Counted from the stretch's first letter, positions 1-7,579 are shown. The stretch is DNA of 27,419 bases from Bacteroidota bacterium (GCA_003453835.1 DMMN01000200.1:1-27419); one strand, 5' to 3'. The notes: generated by a model not told the origin, from the letters alone. A program made the numbers and translations.

Positions 1-49
1 CGTCCGTTTCAACGGATGGCTGCGGAGCGGTCAACTTGAGTAATCTTAC

Positions 50-991
50 CTAACGGATGAGCGCTTCAAGGTGAGCCTCAACGCTTCGTGCAAGAGCCTG
101 CAGGTTGTACCCACCCTCCAGCACCGAAATAATTCTCCCGCCGCAGTACCTCGCGCTCGCCTCTCCGAGAAGCTCCGTCATCTTAGAGAATGATCCTTCC
201 GTAAGGTCGATACTGGCAAGTGGATCATCCCTGTGAGCATCGAAGCCGGCTGAAATCATGAGCAGTTGAGGCTGAAACTTGCCGAGAGCGGGGAGGATTT
301 CCTGTTCGAACGCGTTCAAATAGTCTTGCTCTCCGCTCCCCGGTTTCATCGGGCAGTTTAATGTGAAGCCCTCGCCCCCGCCAATCCCCCGCTCGCTTGT
401 TGCCCCAGTACCCGGCCATAGGGGAAACTGGTGCAAGCTCACGTAGAGAACTGAATCACGATCGTAGAAAATCTCTTGCGTGCCGTTCCCATGGTGAACA
501 TCCCAATCAACGACTGCAATGCGCTCGACTCCGTATTTCTGCTGGGCATAGCGGGCGCCAATGGCAATGTTGTTGAAAAGACAAAAGCCCATGACGCTCG
601 AGGTGCCTGCATGGTGACCCGGAGGTCGGACCGCGCAGAACACGCGCTGCAATCTTCCCGTCATCACCTGGTCGACACCTTCGAGGACCGCCCCTGCGGC
701 CAGCAATGCGACATCGTAGGATGCCGGACAGACGTGCGTGTCGCCGCCGTCGAGGATGGTGTCCCCATTCAAACATCGTGACCGGATCATGGCCGCGTAG
801 TGCTCGGGATGAACGGTGTGAATCGAATCGAGTCTAGCCGCGGACGGGCGCAGATGCGATAGCTTTCCCCACAGGGGCGTCGGCAAGAGGTGTTGGACAA
901 TGGACTCGAGGCGTTGGGGTCGTTCCGGGTGACCGACCCCCGTGTCATGTTTGAGATAATCCGGGTGATAGATGAATCCGACGGTTCTCAT
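50..991 (-). CDS. Histone deacetylase-fold amidohydrolase (HDAC/AcuC/acetylpolyamine amidohydrolase family)
   Basis: A zinc hydrolase that probably removes acyl groups from acetylated lysine or polyamine-type substrates in the cytoplasm. In 313 aa the family landmarks appear in order: HPERPQRL near residue 21, RPPGHHAG (His126, His127), VDWDVHHGNGT with zinc ligands Asp164 and His166, SAGFDAH with Asp251, and LEGGYN with the catalytic Tyr295. The set is complete, so it should be active. The frame is open 57 codons further upstream, but I chose the ATG at 991: the family-type N-terminus MRTVGFIYHP begins there and it overlaps the permease stop as ATGA (988-991), which suggests translational coupling. 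It is the last gene of an ABC exporter operon. The natural substrate cannot be read from sequence; bacterial members are commonly annotated as acetoin utilisation or acetylpolyamine deacetylases. Confidence 0.9.
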   Translation of the reverse strand: MRTVGFIYHPDYLKHDTGVGHPERPQRLESIVQHLLPTPLWGKLSHLRPSAARLDSIHTVHPEHYAAMIRSRCLNGDTILDGGDTHVCPASYDVALLAAGAVLEGVDQVMTGRLQRVFCAVRPPGHHAGTSSVMGFCLFNNIAIGARYAQQKYGVERIAVVDWDVHHGNGTQEIFYDRDSVLYVSLHQFPLWPGTGATSERGIGGGEGFTLNCPMKPGSGEQDYLNAFEQEILPALGKFQPQLLMISAGFDAHRDDPLASIDLTEGSFSKMTELLGEASARYCGGRIISVLEGGYNLQALARSVEAHLEALIR

Positions 992-1749
992 ATGGCTCGC
1001 TGCAATGTTCGGATGGCTCCCCAGAAAGAAACAAGCAGGAAGACACCGAAACAAAGTGACTCGATGACAATGAATTCGATTTGGCCTACGCCAATGGTCA
1101 GGAATCTTAGTGCATCCGTTTGCCACGTCAGGGGATTGCCGTAGGAAAGCACCTTCAACCAACCGGGGACATTCTCAAGCGGATAGAAAAGGCTGCTCAA
1201 GAACATCAGGAGAAAGTATGCCACGTTGATTGCCGTATTGTACGTATCGTTCCGCCGGATGAGAAACGCGAAGATCGCGAGAAAGAAGAACCACCCGGCC
1301 GCGCCGATGATGACGACACAAAACACGAGGAGGAGGAACTCCCATTGGATCCCGATCTCGAGCATCAGGACTCCGGCAACCAGGGTTAGTACGCATTGCA
1401 CAACGGACATCAGGCACTGGAAGAGAATCTTCCCCAACAGGAATTGACCACGTGTCATCGGATATGTCAGGAACTCATAGAAGATCCCGTTGTCGCGGTC
1501 GACAAAGAATCCGTACGACTGGTTCATCGCGCTTCCGAAGCAGGACATCGAAAGGACGCCCGCGAGAAAGAACTGATTGTAGCTGACGGAGTCTCCCCCG
1601 ATCGCGAGGCCGAGTCCGAGCGCCTTGTCGAACGCTACGCCGAACATGAGAAGATACAACAACGGTACGGCGACATCGAAAAAGAGCCAGAGAGGGCTTG
1701 TTCGACGAATCAAGAACTCCCGATACATCACTGCCAGCACTTCCTTCAC
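988..1749 (-). CDS. ABC-2 type transporter permease
   Basis: A membrane permease of 253 aa, the usual length of the ABC-2 (DrrB/NodJ-like) family, which forms the channel of exporters for drugs, polysaccharides or lipids. After a short basic cytoplasmic N-terminus (MKEVLAVMYREFLIRR) come about six hydrophobic segments, near residues 20-40, 57-75, 100-130, 140-165, 170-190 and 225-245. The loop with FYPLENVPGWLKVLSYGNPLTW before the last membrane segment is typical of the family. It overlaps the ATPase gene upstream by 4 bases (1746-1749) and the deacetylase downstream by 4 bases, so the three are very likely one transcript. The exported substrate is unknown. Confidence 0.92.
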   Translation of the reverse strand: MKEVLAVMYREFLIRRTSPLWLFFDVAVPLLYLLMFGVAFDKALGLGLAIGGDSVSYNQFFLAGVLSMSCFGSAMNQSYGFFVDRDNGIFYEFLTYPMTRGQFLLGKILFQCLMSVVQCVLTLVAGVLMLEIGIQWEFLLLVFCVVIIGAAGWFFFLAIFAFLIRRNDTYNTAINVAYFLLMFLSSLFYPLENVPGWLKVLSYGNPLTWQTDALRFLTIGVGQIEFIVIESLCFGVFLLVSFWGAIRTLQRAI

Positions 1750-2705
1750 GAGGTCACGCTCTCTTTCTTGTCGATCAGCTCGACGAACACATCTTCAAGA
1801 CTTGCGTTGGTGATCTCAAAATGCCGAAGGAGCCCGGTTTGTCTTGCCCCGGCAAGAATGCCAAGGGCGGCTTCTTCTTCTCGCACCTTGACTTCAATCG
1901 AATGGTCCGACGTCTCGATCTTGTAGGGGTGATATGCATGGATGAATCGGAGGATGTCGTTCGTAAGTCGTTCGAACGTCAACGAGACGTTCAGCAACCG
2001 CAGCCCCATCGACTTCACATTGTCCGTGCTTCCGGCGGCGATCACCCTGCCGTGATTGACGATGGCAAGCGCATCGCAGAGTTCCTCCGCTTCGTCGAGC
2101 ATGTGCGTGGTGAGCACAATCGTTCTCCCTTTTCGCGACTCTTCCCTGATTGCTTGAAGCGTCGCGCGCTTGTTAAACGTATCCATGCCGGTCGTGGCTT
2201 CATCCAGGAACACGATCGGCGTATCGATCATGAATATTTTGGCTACTTGCACGCGGCGCTTGAGTCCGCCGCTCAGATCAACTCCCTTTTCATGCTGATG
2301 CTCGCGCAGGCCGAAGAGCTCGCTCACGCCATCAGCTCTACGTTCAATTTCAGACCACGTGAGACCGTGGAAGCGCCCGAACGTCCGGAGGTTGTTTCTG
2401 ACGGAGAGATAGAGCTCCACGGCGTTTTCTTGAACGACCACGCAGATGGACTTCCGGACCTCCAACGGATGTGAAACGACATCATAGCCAAGAATAGAGG
2501 CCGATCCCGAGGTGGGCGGAAGAAGTGTCGTCAGGATCTTGATCGTAGTCGACTTCCCGGCTCCGTTCGGGCCGAGAAGACCGAAAATCTCTCCGCGCCG
2601 GACCCGGAAGGAGATGTAGTCAACGGCACGCACCGCTGCGCGGTTCTTCTTTTCGAAGACCTTCAAGAGATCAACGACGTCGATAGCCGTGGTATCGTCA
2701 TACAT
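1746..2705 (-). CDS. ABC transporter ATP-binding protein (DrrA-like)
   Basis: The ATPase that powers the neighbouring permease. Numbered from the ATG at 2705 (319 aa): Walker A GPNGAGKST with Lys51, Q-loop VVQEN with Gln92, signature LSGGLKRR (144-151, LSGGL in place of LSGGQ, common in DrrA-type proteins), Walker B IVFLDEATTGMD with Asp168/Glu169, and the switch His201. About 100 residues follow the nucleotide domain, as in DrrA/CcmA-like exporters. The reading frame stays open to 2939, but residues before MYDDTTAIDV are low-complexity and not family-like. The ATG at 2747 is a second candidate start, with an odd leader (see findings). First gene of the three-gene operon. Confidence 0.92.
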   Translation of the reverse strand: MYDDTTAIDVVDLLKVFEKKNRAAVRAVDYISFRVRRGEIFGLLGPNGAGKSTTIKILTTLLPPTSGSASILGYDVVSHPLEVRKSICVVVQENAVELYLSVRNNLRTFGRFHGLTWSEIERRADGVSELFGLREHQHEKGVDLSGGLKRRVQVAKIFMIDTPIVFLDEATTGMDTFNKRATLQAIREESRKGRTIVLTTHMLDEAEELCDALAIVNHGRVIAAGSTDNVKSMGLRLLNVSLTFERLTNDILRFIHAYHPYKIETSDHSIEVKVREEEAALGILAGARQTGLLRHFEITNASLEDVFVELIDKKESVTS

Positions 2706-2749
2706 GTGGCGTTGAGGCTTAGAAAAGCTGGGACAATCTACCAACATTT

Positions 2750-2767
2750 CGGGAAAATTACTTCCCG
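2750..2767. promoter_or_regulatory. Inverted repeat in the leader of the ABC operon
   Basis: CGGGAA, six bases, then TTCCCG: a perfect 6-bp-arm inverted repeat immediately upstream of the candidate ATG at 2747. It could be an operator or an mRNA hairpin. On the minus strand an AAAGGAGG sequence (2770-2777) lies just before it. The arms are seen directly; any regulatory role is inferred. Confidence 0.35.
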
Positions 2768-2950
2768 GTCCTCCTTTGCATTTCCCTCCACCCCTCTTTA
2801 TATTGACACCCCGGTAGCCTACGAACGAGGACACAATCATGAGGGGAAGGAGCTCTCTGAGGTGTGACGAAGGACCGTGTGTCCCGTGCGTAGCGTGGGC
2901 GGGCATCCAACTTCGAAAACCTGCCGGTTTGTCTCTCAAAGCTTGCGTCT

Positions 2951-3859
2951 ATGATTGAAACTCGATTCTCCATTCCAACGCCATCGCATTTCAGTCTGTG
3001 GCGGACGGTCTATAGCCATGGATGGTGCGCCCTGTTGCCGTTTCACGTGGACAAAGAAGCTCAAGAGCTCGTTCGAATCATTGAGCTGAGTGATGGGACG
3101 CTTGCCTCCTCTTCGCTTTCGAACGGGGCAACAGGCATCGCCGTTCGTGTTCGGTCACAAGTGAAGTTGAGCACGGATCAGAAATCGGAGATCTCTGGTT
3201 TGCTCGCTATGTCGCTTCGTGTGGAGGAGGAACTTTCGGGATTCTACGCTGAAGCGCGCCGCCACAAACAGTATCGTTGGATTCCCGAAACCGGTTCCGG
3301 CAGACTCCTGAGGGCTCCGACGGTGTTCGAGGACGTGGTGAAGATGATCTGCACCACAAACTGCAGTTGGGCGCTCACGACGGTGATGATAGAAAATCTG
3401 ACGAAACACCTTGGCAGACGGTTCGCCGACGGAGCCTACAGCTTTCCGACTCCCGAAGCACTTGCAGGCACAACGGAGCACTTCTTACGGAAGAACATCC
3501 GTGCCGGCTATCGCTCGCCTTATCTGATCGAGCTGGCTGACGGGGTCGTGAGTGGGAGGATCGATCTCGAGTCGTGGCGGACGTCCCCCTTGACCACCGT
3601 CGAGCTTTTTGAAAAGGTGAAGTCCATCAAAGGCGTGGGAGACTATGCCGCAGGCAATCTCCTGAAGCTCCTTGGAAGATACGACTACCTCGGCCTCGAT
3701 TCATGGGTGCGTTCACGATACTACGATCTGCACACGAGAGGGCGGAAGGTGAGTGACAGGACGATTGAGAGACGGTACGAATCTTACGGAACGTGGAGAG
3801 GCCTGTTCTTCTGGCTCGAGATGACCAAACATTGGTTTGATCACAAATTCCCGTTTTGA
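2951..3859 (+). CDS. HhH-GPD superfamily DNA glycosylase (AlkA/OGG-like)
   Basis: A base-excision repair glycosylase of 302 aa that would cleave damaged bases from DNA. The helix-hairpin-helix lies at residues 224-244 (KSIKGVGDYAAGNLLKLLG) and the catalytic aspartate is Asp250 in YLGLDSWVRSRY, matching the GIG/GVG...D arrangement of AlkA and OGG1. The position where OGG1 has its Schiff-base lysine (GVGTK) is Tyr here (GVGDY), so it is more likely a monofunctional, AlkA-like enzyme. The N-terminal ~100 residues resemble the AlkA/OGG N-terminal domain only loosely. No C-terminal Fe-S cysteine cluster is visible, so it is not an EndoIII/MutY type. The start is the ATG at 2951, without an obvious ribosome binding site. 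One base separates it from the hydrolase gene. Confidence 0.82.
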   Translation: MIETRFSIPTPSHFSLWRTVYSHGWCALLPFHVDKEAQELVRIIELSDGTLASSSLSNGATGIAVRVRSQVKLSTDQKSEISGLLAMSLRVEEELSGFYAEARRHKQYRWIPETGSGRLLRAPTVFEDVVKMICTTNCSWALTTVMIENLTKHLGRRFADGAYSFPTPEALAGTTEHFLRKNIRAGYRSPYLIELADGVVSGRIDLESWRTSPLTTVELFEKVKSIKGVGDYAAGNLLKLLGRYDYLGLDSWVRSRYYDLHTRGRKVSDRTIERRYESYGTWRGLFFWLEMTKHWFDHKFPF

Positions 3860-3860
3860 C

Positions 3861-4721
3861 ATGCTGATCGATCTGACACACAAATTCGTTCGATTCAAGC
3901 TCGATCGCCTCGGAGTGAAGAGCCGGTTCGTCGACCTTGATTCGTGCCATCTCCACTACTACGAGTATGAGCATCGAAGTCCCAAGCGGACGATCGTTCT
4001 CTTGCACGGCTTGGGCACCTCGTCCAGCACGTGGCTCAACATTTTCCCGTATCTCCTCTCCAATTATCGCGTCATTGCAGTTGACCTCCCCGGATTTGGA
4101 TTTTCGACCATTCAAAACGGAAAGGAATTCTTCACGTTGCGTGATCACGATGAGGCGATTCGCAGCTTCGTGAAGCAGGTTCCCCTTCCTGCATTCGTTC
4201 TTATCGGCCATTCGTTCGGCGGGTGGCTTGCGGCTCGCTTTGCCGCCGCCAACTCTGAGTGTGTAGAGCAGCTCGTGCTTATCAACAACGCGGGCATCTA
4301 CTATCGCGGGGTCGAAGAGATTCCAAAACTCTTTGCCGTTACTTCTACTGCCGAATGTCGAAAGCTCCTGGAGCGGATGTGGTACCACTATCCGTGGTAT
4401 TTCAAACCGTTCACTCCCGCGATTCTTCGGGATCTCTCGAGCCGCAAGGTGAACGCGCTGGTGTCGTCCATCGAGGCCGGAGATTTCCTCGTTGAAGAAC
4501 TCTCCCAGCTCACGATGCCGGTGGACGTGATCTGGGGGAAGGAAGACCGTCTCTTGTCTGCCGAATCGTTGGCAACGATGCGGAGGCTCGTGCCGCGATT
4601 CGCGACGCATGCGATCTACTTGTGCGGGCACGTTCCTCAGTTGGAAAGGCCGCGTGATCTGATCGGTGTGCTTGACCGGGTTCTCGGAAAGGAAGCTGAT
4701 GATTCGGACGGAAGGGATTGA
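3861..4721 (+). CDS. Alpha/beta-fold hydrolase
   Basis: A cytoplasmic serine hydrolase of 286 aa. It shows the oxyanion motif HGLGTSSSTW (residues 49-58), the nucleophile elbow GHSFGG with Ser118, the acid Asp229 in WGKEDRL, and His257 in CGHVPQLERP, so the catalytic triad is complete. A cap region (about 145-205, rich in Tyr and Trp) sits between strands 6 and 7. The ATG at 3861, one base after the glycosylase stop, is preferred to an in-frame TTG at 3837 inside that gene. The substrate is unknown: esterase, lipase and C-C hydrolase roles are all possible. Probably co-transcribed with the glycosylase. Confidence 0.88.
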   Translation: MLIDLTHKFVRFKLDRLGVKSRFVDLDSCHLHYYEYEHRSPKRTIVLLHGLGTSSSTWLNIFPYLLSNYRVIAVDLPGFGFSTIQNGKEFFTLRDHDEAIRSFVKQVPLPAFVLIGHSFGGWLAARFAAANSECVEQLVLINNAGIYYRGVEEIPKLFAVTSTAECRKLLERMWYHYPWYFKPFTPAILRDLSSRKVNALVSSIEAGDFLVEELSQLTMPVDVIWGKEDRLLSAESLATMRRLVPRFATHAIYLCGHVPQLERPRDLIGVLDRVLGKEADDSDGRD

Positions 4722-4932
4722 GATAGATTCCATGAGGTGCATCGAGGCCGAGGAGCGGTAACCTCATTGGGGAGATTCGATCAAGCGTAAGGGCTACACT
4801 GCAGGCGGAAGATGTTCGAACATCGCGGCGTGTTCCAAATCAGATTCGGATCGGCCGTTTGAGAAATCGCACACCTTCGATCGTGTGACGAGATCGCCGT
4901 TGACCATTTCGGCCAGAGATACACTTGGCGTC

Positions 4933-5079
4933 CTACAGGGCCTCTTCCGCGAGGAAGTCGGTCGTGTCATAGAGAACATCCAGCTCTCGCTCTTTCCTGG
5001 ATCTCCTCCAGTAGAAGAGCGGGATGGCAACTGCCGACGTTAGAAGCAGAAAACCGGTGATGAACGTGAAACGCTTCAT
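4933..5079 (-). CDS. Small single-pass membrane protein (48 aa), unknown
   Basis: A 48-aa reading frame starting MKRFTFITGF with one hydrophobic segment (about residues 5-24), then a basic stretch YWRRSRKER and an acidic tail LYDTTDFLAEEAL. This is the layout of a small inner-membrane protein with an anchored N-terminus. An AAGGGGAG ribosome binding site lies about seven bases before the ATG at 5079. It begins 11 bases after the stop of another small gene on the same strand, which supports a two-gene unit. I recognise no family. A short ORF with a good ribosome binding site could still be chance. Confidence 0.5.
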   Translation of the reverse strand: MKRFTFITGFLLLTSAVAIPLFYWRRSRKERELDVLYDTTDFLAEEAL

Positions 5080-5090
5080 AGGGGCTCCCC

Positions 5091-5240
5091 TTAGTTTATC
5101 GTAATGAGAATCTCTTCGTGCCACATCGAGACGACGGCGATGGAGTACCACGCCTGATACTCGAGCTGTTCGACAAGAATGCGCTGAAGTGCCAAGTGTT
5201 CATTCGCGTCGAGCCGCCGATATGAGTACTTTCTTGGCAT
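5091..5240 (-). CDS. Small protein (49 aa), unknown
   Basis: A 49-aa frame beginning MPRKYSYRRLDANEHLALQ and ending MWHEEILITIN. It is soluble-looking, with a predicted helix around residues 10-30 and a hydrophobic, aromatic patch (YQAWYSIAVVSMW). GAGG lies nine bases before the ATG at 5240, and codon choice (GTC, CTC, CGG, GCG) resembles the neighbouring real genes. It is followed at once by the 48-aa membrane protein gene. The terminator at 5333-5357 separates it from the lipoprotein gene, so it either has its own promoter or depends on read-through. No homologue recognised. Confidence 0.5.
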   Translation of the reverse strand: MPRKYSYRRLDANEHLALQRILVEQLEYQAWYSIAVVSMWHEEILITIN

Positions 5241-5332
5241 CGTTCTTAACCTCAGGCTCACCTTACGAAAACGAGGAGTACAAGTCTGTATCAAGCATCA
5301 CACGCAACCGAGCCGTCGACGGTGAAAACAGA

Positions 5333-5357
5333 AACCCCCGGAAACGAGCCGGGGGTT
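5333..5357 (-). terminator. Rho-independent terminator of the lipoprotein gene
   Basis: Perfect 9-bp stem AACCCCCGG / CCGGGGGTT with a 7-base loop. Read on the minus strand it is followed by TCTGTTTTC. It lies 28 bases beyond the lipoprotein stop codon. Confidence 0.85.
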
Positions 5358-5385
5358 GTTCGTATTCAAAAATGGCGGCGACGGT

Positions 5386-6330
5386 TTACTGCACGATATA
5401 GGGAACTCCCCAGAGTTGGCTTGAGAAGACCGCGGTATCGTCACGCAACGAACCGCGAGTGAGTGCCTCAACAAAGAAAGTGTGCCGGCCAATTCCGTGG
5501 GTTGACCACGTGTTCTCGAACACGCGCTCGAACGATGCACCAGCCCTTACTTCAGACACAAGTCTCATTCGAATGTGGATCGGTCGATCCCACATTGGTC
5601 CCCGACCCATGAACGGCGAAGGTCGATGCAAAGAGACCCAATCGGTGTCTGGAACGGCGCTCGTGAGCGTAACGCGAACTTTGACGTTCTGTGTCGGGCC
5701 GAACATCGGCAACATCCAGCCCCCGCCGTGCATCAGTTTGAAGAACGTGTCGGTCGGGTTCGTGACGACGTACGTTTGGGTTCCAAGAGTGACCTCCACC
5801 TTCTTGATAGTCACTTCGGAGCCATCTGTGCCTCCTTTCGCACCGGAGGCCTCGCCCGGTCTCCAACTCCTGTCGGGATCTCCTGTCCGCCCGTGACGAT
5901 AAAACTTCAGTTTGCGGAGAGTCCGATCCGTAAATGGCTTTGTTATTCTCCTTACGGAATCTTGCGGCGAAGACTTGGCAAGGATTATAATGTTGCCGCT
6001 CATCGTGTGAGTAACGGTAGCAACGACGGTGGTGTCGTTGACGTTCTCGAATCGAATCTCCCTCGATGAACTTGTCACACGCCTTCCCCAGGCAATCGGC
6101 GTGATGGGGGACGCGATTTTGCTCAGTCCGTCAAACGAGACAACATCCCCATCATCAAGCGTGATCGGATCGCTCGTAAATAGTGGATCCTCGTTAATCA
6201 GTTTTCTCATCGCAGCATAGTCGCGATCGTCAATCGTGATGTCGGGACCCACGGTTGACCTCGCACATCCCGACAAGAGCAAGCCGACAATGAAAACAAT
6301 CGCCGAGGTCGACATCAGTTCCTTCTTCAT
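5386..6330 (-). CDS. Lipoprotein of unknown function
   Basis: A secreted protein of 314 aa. It has a lipoprotein signal peptide: MKKEL, a hydrophobic core (STSAIVFIVGLLL) and the lipobox LLSGC, so it should be lipidated on the cysteine near residue 20 and anchored in the inner or outer membrane. The mature part is rich in beta-prone segments, with GGTDGSEVTIKKVEVTLG and TQTYVVTNPTDTFFKLMHGGGWMLPMFGP in the middle; I recognise no domain. The frame extends 65 codons further upstream, but the ATG at 6330 has a strong AAGGAAGAGG ribosome binding site and gives a clean signal peptide. Monocistronic with its own terminator. Function unknown; fusion to a transport or folding role is not supported. 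Confidence 0.8.
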   Translation of the reverse strand: MKKELMSTSAIVFIVGLLLSGCARSTVGPDITIDDRDYAAMRKLINEDPLFTSDPITLDDGDVVSFDGLSKIASPITPIAWGRRVTSSSREIRFENVNDTTVVATVTHTMSGNIIILAKSSPQDSVRRITKPFTDRTLRKLKFYRHGRTGDPDRSWRPGEASGAKGGTDGSEVTIKKVEVTLGTQTYVVTNPTDTFFKLMHGGGWMLPMFGPTQNVKVRVTLTSAVPDTDWVSLHRPSPFMGRGPMWDRPIHIRMRLVSEVRAGASFERVFENTWSTHGIGRHTFFVEALTRGSLRDDTAVFSSQLWGVPYIVQ

Positions 6331-6576
6331 CTGCCTCTTCCTTTCTTGCTGAACATGATTCGTGATGGCACGACTTTTTGACGCCCCGACACCCCAAAGG
6401 TTTAAGAGAGACAAGAGAGCGAGGAAACCGGCCAATTGTCGTTGAATCTCCGGTGCGGGCCAGATGGTGCCGGTCCAGTTCCAAGTTGTGGGAAAGCCGG
6501 GAGTCGTTAGGGAGTGAGGATACAAACTCTATGATCCTCTTCGGCTTTCTACGAGCGTGTTGAGGCGACCGACACC

Positions 6577-6600
6577 GGCTTGGAGTGATGCCTCCAAGCC
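6577..6600. other. Hairpin upstream of the crp promoter
   Basis: GGCTTGGAG / CTCCAAGCC, a perfect 9-bp stem with a 6-base loop, followed on the plus strand by CCTTTGTTTAC. It lies in the 409-base gap between the divergent lipoprotein and Crp-family genes. It could end plus-strand read-through or be a regulatory structure; the T tract is weak. I see nothing else in the gap except the promoter at 6623-6651. Confidence 0.45.
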
Positions 6601-6622
6601 CCTTTGTTTACAATATTTTACC

Positions 6623-6651
6623 TTGACTTTCAGTTCGCCAGCAGATATATT
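6623..6651 (+). promoter_or_regulatory. Sigma70-like promoter of the Crp-family gene
   Basis: TTGACT, a 17-base spacer, then TATATT, 88 bases before the start codon. Both hexamers match 5 of 6 of the consensus with ideal spacing. The same two hexamers and spacing recur at 12210-12238. Confidence 0.7.
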
Positions 6652-6739
6652 GAACGCCCAAGTGGGTGAAATTTGTTAGGGGATACGACCCAGAACTCCG
6701 ATTCGAACTTCATCCACCGACCTACTCACTCATCAACGC

Positions 6740-7423
6740 ATGAACGAGGAATTGAGCTTCCTGCAAAACGTACCCATCTTCGCTGATCTTGAGGAGCCCG
6801 AGCTACGAAAAATTGCAAAACTCGGCGTCCGAAAGAAGTACAAGAAAGGTAATATTGTCGTCCTCGAGCAGGAAATGGGCGCAGCCCTTTTCGTCATCGT
6901 TTCCGGCAAGGTGAAGATTGTCAGAACGGACGAGGACGGGAGGGAAGTGATCCTTTCCATTTTCGGACCCGGCGAGTTTTTTGGGGAAATGTCACTGCTG
7001 GACGGTTTGGCGCGCTCGGCGAGCGTTGTCTCGTTGACGAAATCGGAGTTGTTTATGATTCATCGGCGCGACTTTCTGAAGCTTCTCCACGAACATCCTC
7101 AAGTTGCCATTTCTCTCCTCGGCGAACTGACGATGCGGCTCCGAAAGGCTGATGCCCAGATCAAGAGTCTCTCGCTCAAGGATGCCGCTGGTCGCGTCGC
7201 GAACGTCGTCCTCATGCTTGCAGACGACATTGGCGTCTTCCGCAAAGGAAAGGTCGAGATTGATGAGCTCCCGCTGCAACAGGATATGGCCAATATGGCG
7301 GGAACATCGCGCGAGACAGTGTCGCGCATGTTGCACCAGTTTGCCAAGGAAGGGTATTTGCAGCTCCAGGCCAACAAACTTATCATCAACGACTACGAGG
7401 AATTCCGCAAACGGCATCTCTAG
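6740..7423 (+). CDS. Crp/Fnr family transcriptional regulator
   Basis: A 227-aa DNA-binding regulator. Residues 1-125 form a cyclic-nucleotide-binding-like beta-roll; the phosphate-binding cassette GEFFGEMSLLDGLARSASV (79-97) keeps the Glu83, Arg92 and Ser93 that contact the nucleotide phosphate in CRP. A long dimer helix (about 112-140) leads to the winged helix-turn-helix at about 179-207 (QDMANMAGTSRETVSRMLH). There is no N-terminal cysteine set, so it is not an oxygen-sensing [4Fe-4S] FNR. The effector may be cAMP, c-di-GMP or another small molecule, or none. No ribosome binding site is visible before the ATG. Targets are not evident here. Confidence 0.93.
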   Translation: MNEELSFLQNVPIFADLEEPELRKIAKLGVRKKYKKGNIVVLEQEMGAALFVIVSGKVKIVRTDEDGREVILSIFGPGEFFGEMSLLDGLARSASVVSLTKSELFMIHRRDFLKLLHEHPQVAISLLGELTMRLRKADAQIKSLSLKDAAGRVANVVLMLADDIGVFRKGKVEIDELPLQQDMANMAGTSRETVSRMLHQFAKEGYLQLQANKLIINDYEEFRKRHL

Positions 7424-7579
7424 TTGGAGCATGCCTCTGATCTCAGGTTAGGTGGGCGCGCTGCACCGCCCCACTCTCGCGCACATTCCCACGCGTCGTT
7501 CCATCCCCTCCGCTCCGGGTGAGCATGTCGGGCGCTTCTGCGAGAAATTACACATGTCGAACCTACAACATAAGAACTC

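Noticed and set aside
476..781. Plus-strand open frames opposite the deacetylase and ABC genes
   Set aside because: They mirror the codon pattern of strongly supported minus-strand genes and encode no recognisable protein.
992..1162. N-terminal extension of the deacetylase frame
   Set aside because: It lies wholly inside the permease gene and the family N-terminus starts at 991 with an ATGA overlap.
2803..2808. TTGACA as a -35 box for the glycosylase gene
   Set aside because: No -10 sequence at 16-18 bases downstream.
2706..2939. N-terminal extension of the ABC ATPase frame up to 2939
   Set aside because: Low-complexity, cysteine/glycine-rich residues with no family resemblance; the ABC domain begins right after 2705.
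4794..5030. Further short minus-strand frames after the 48-aa gene
   Set aside because: Two frames compete (one from ATG 4907, one from a GTG near 4917), neither has a good ribosome binding site or recognisable protein. I see no supported gene between 4722 and 4932.
7452..7474. GTGGG...CCCAC stem after the Crp-family gene
   Set aside because: Only five pairs, a long loop and no T tract, so not called as a terminator.
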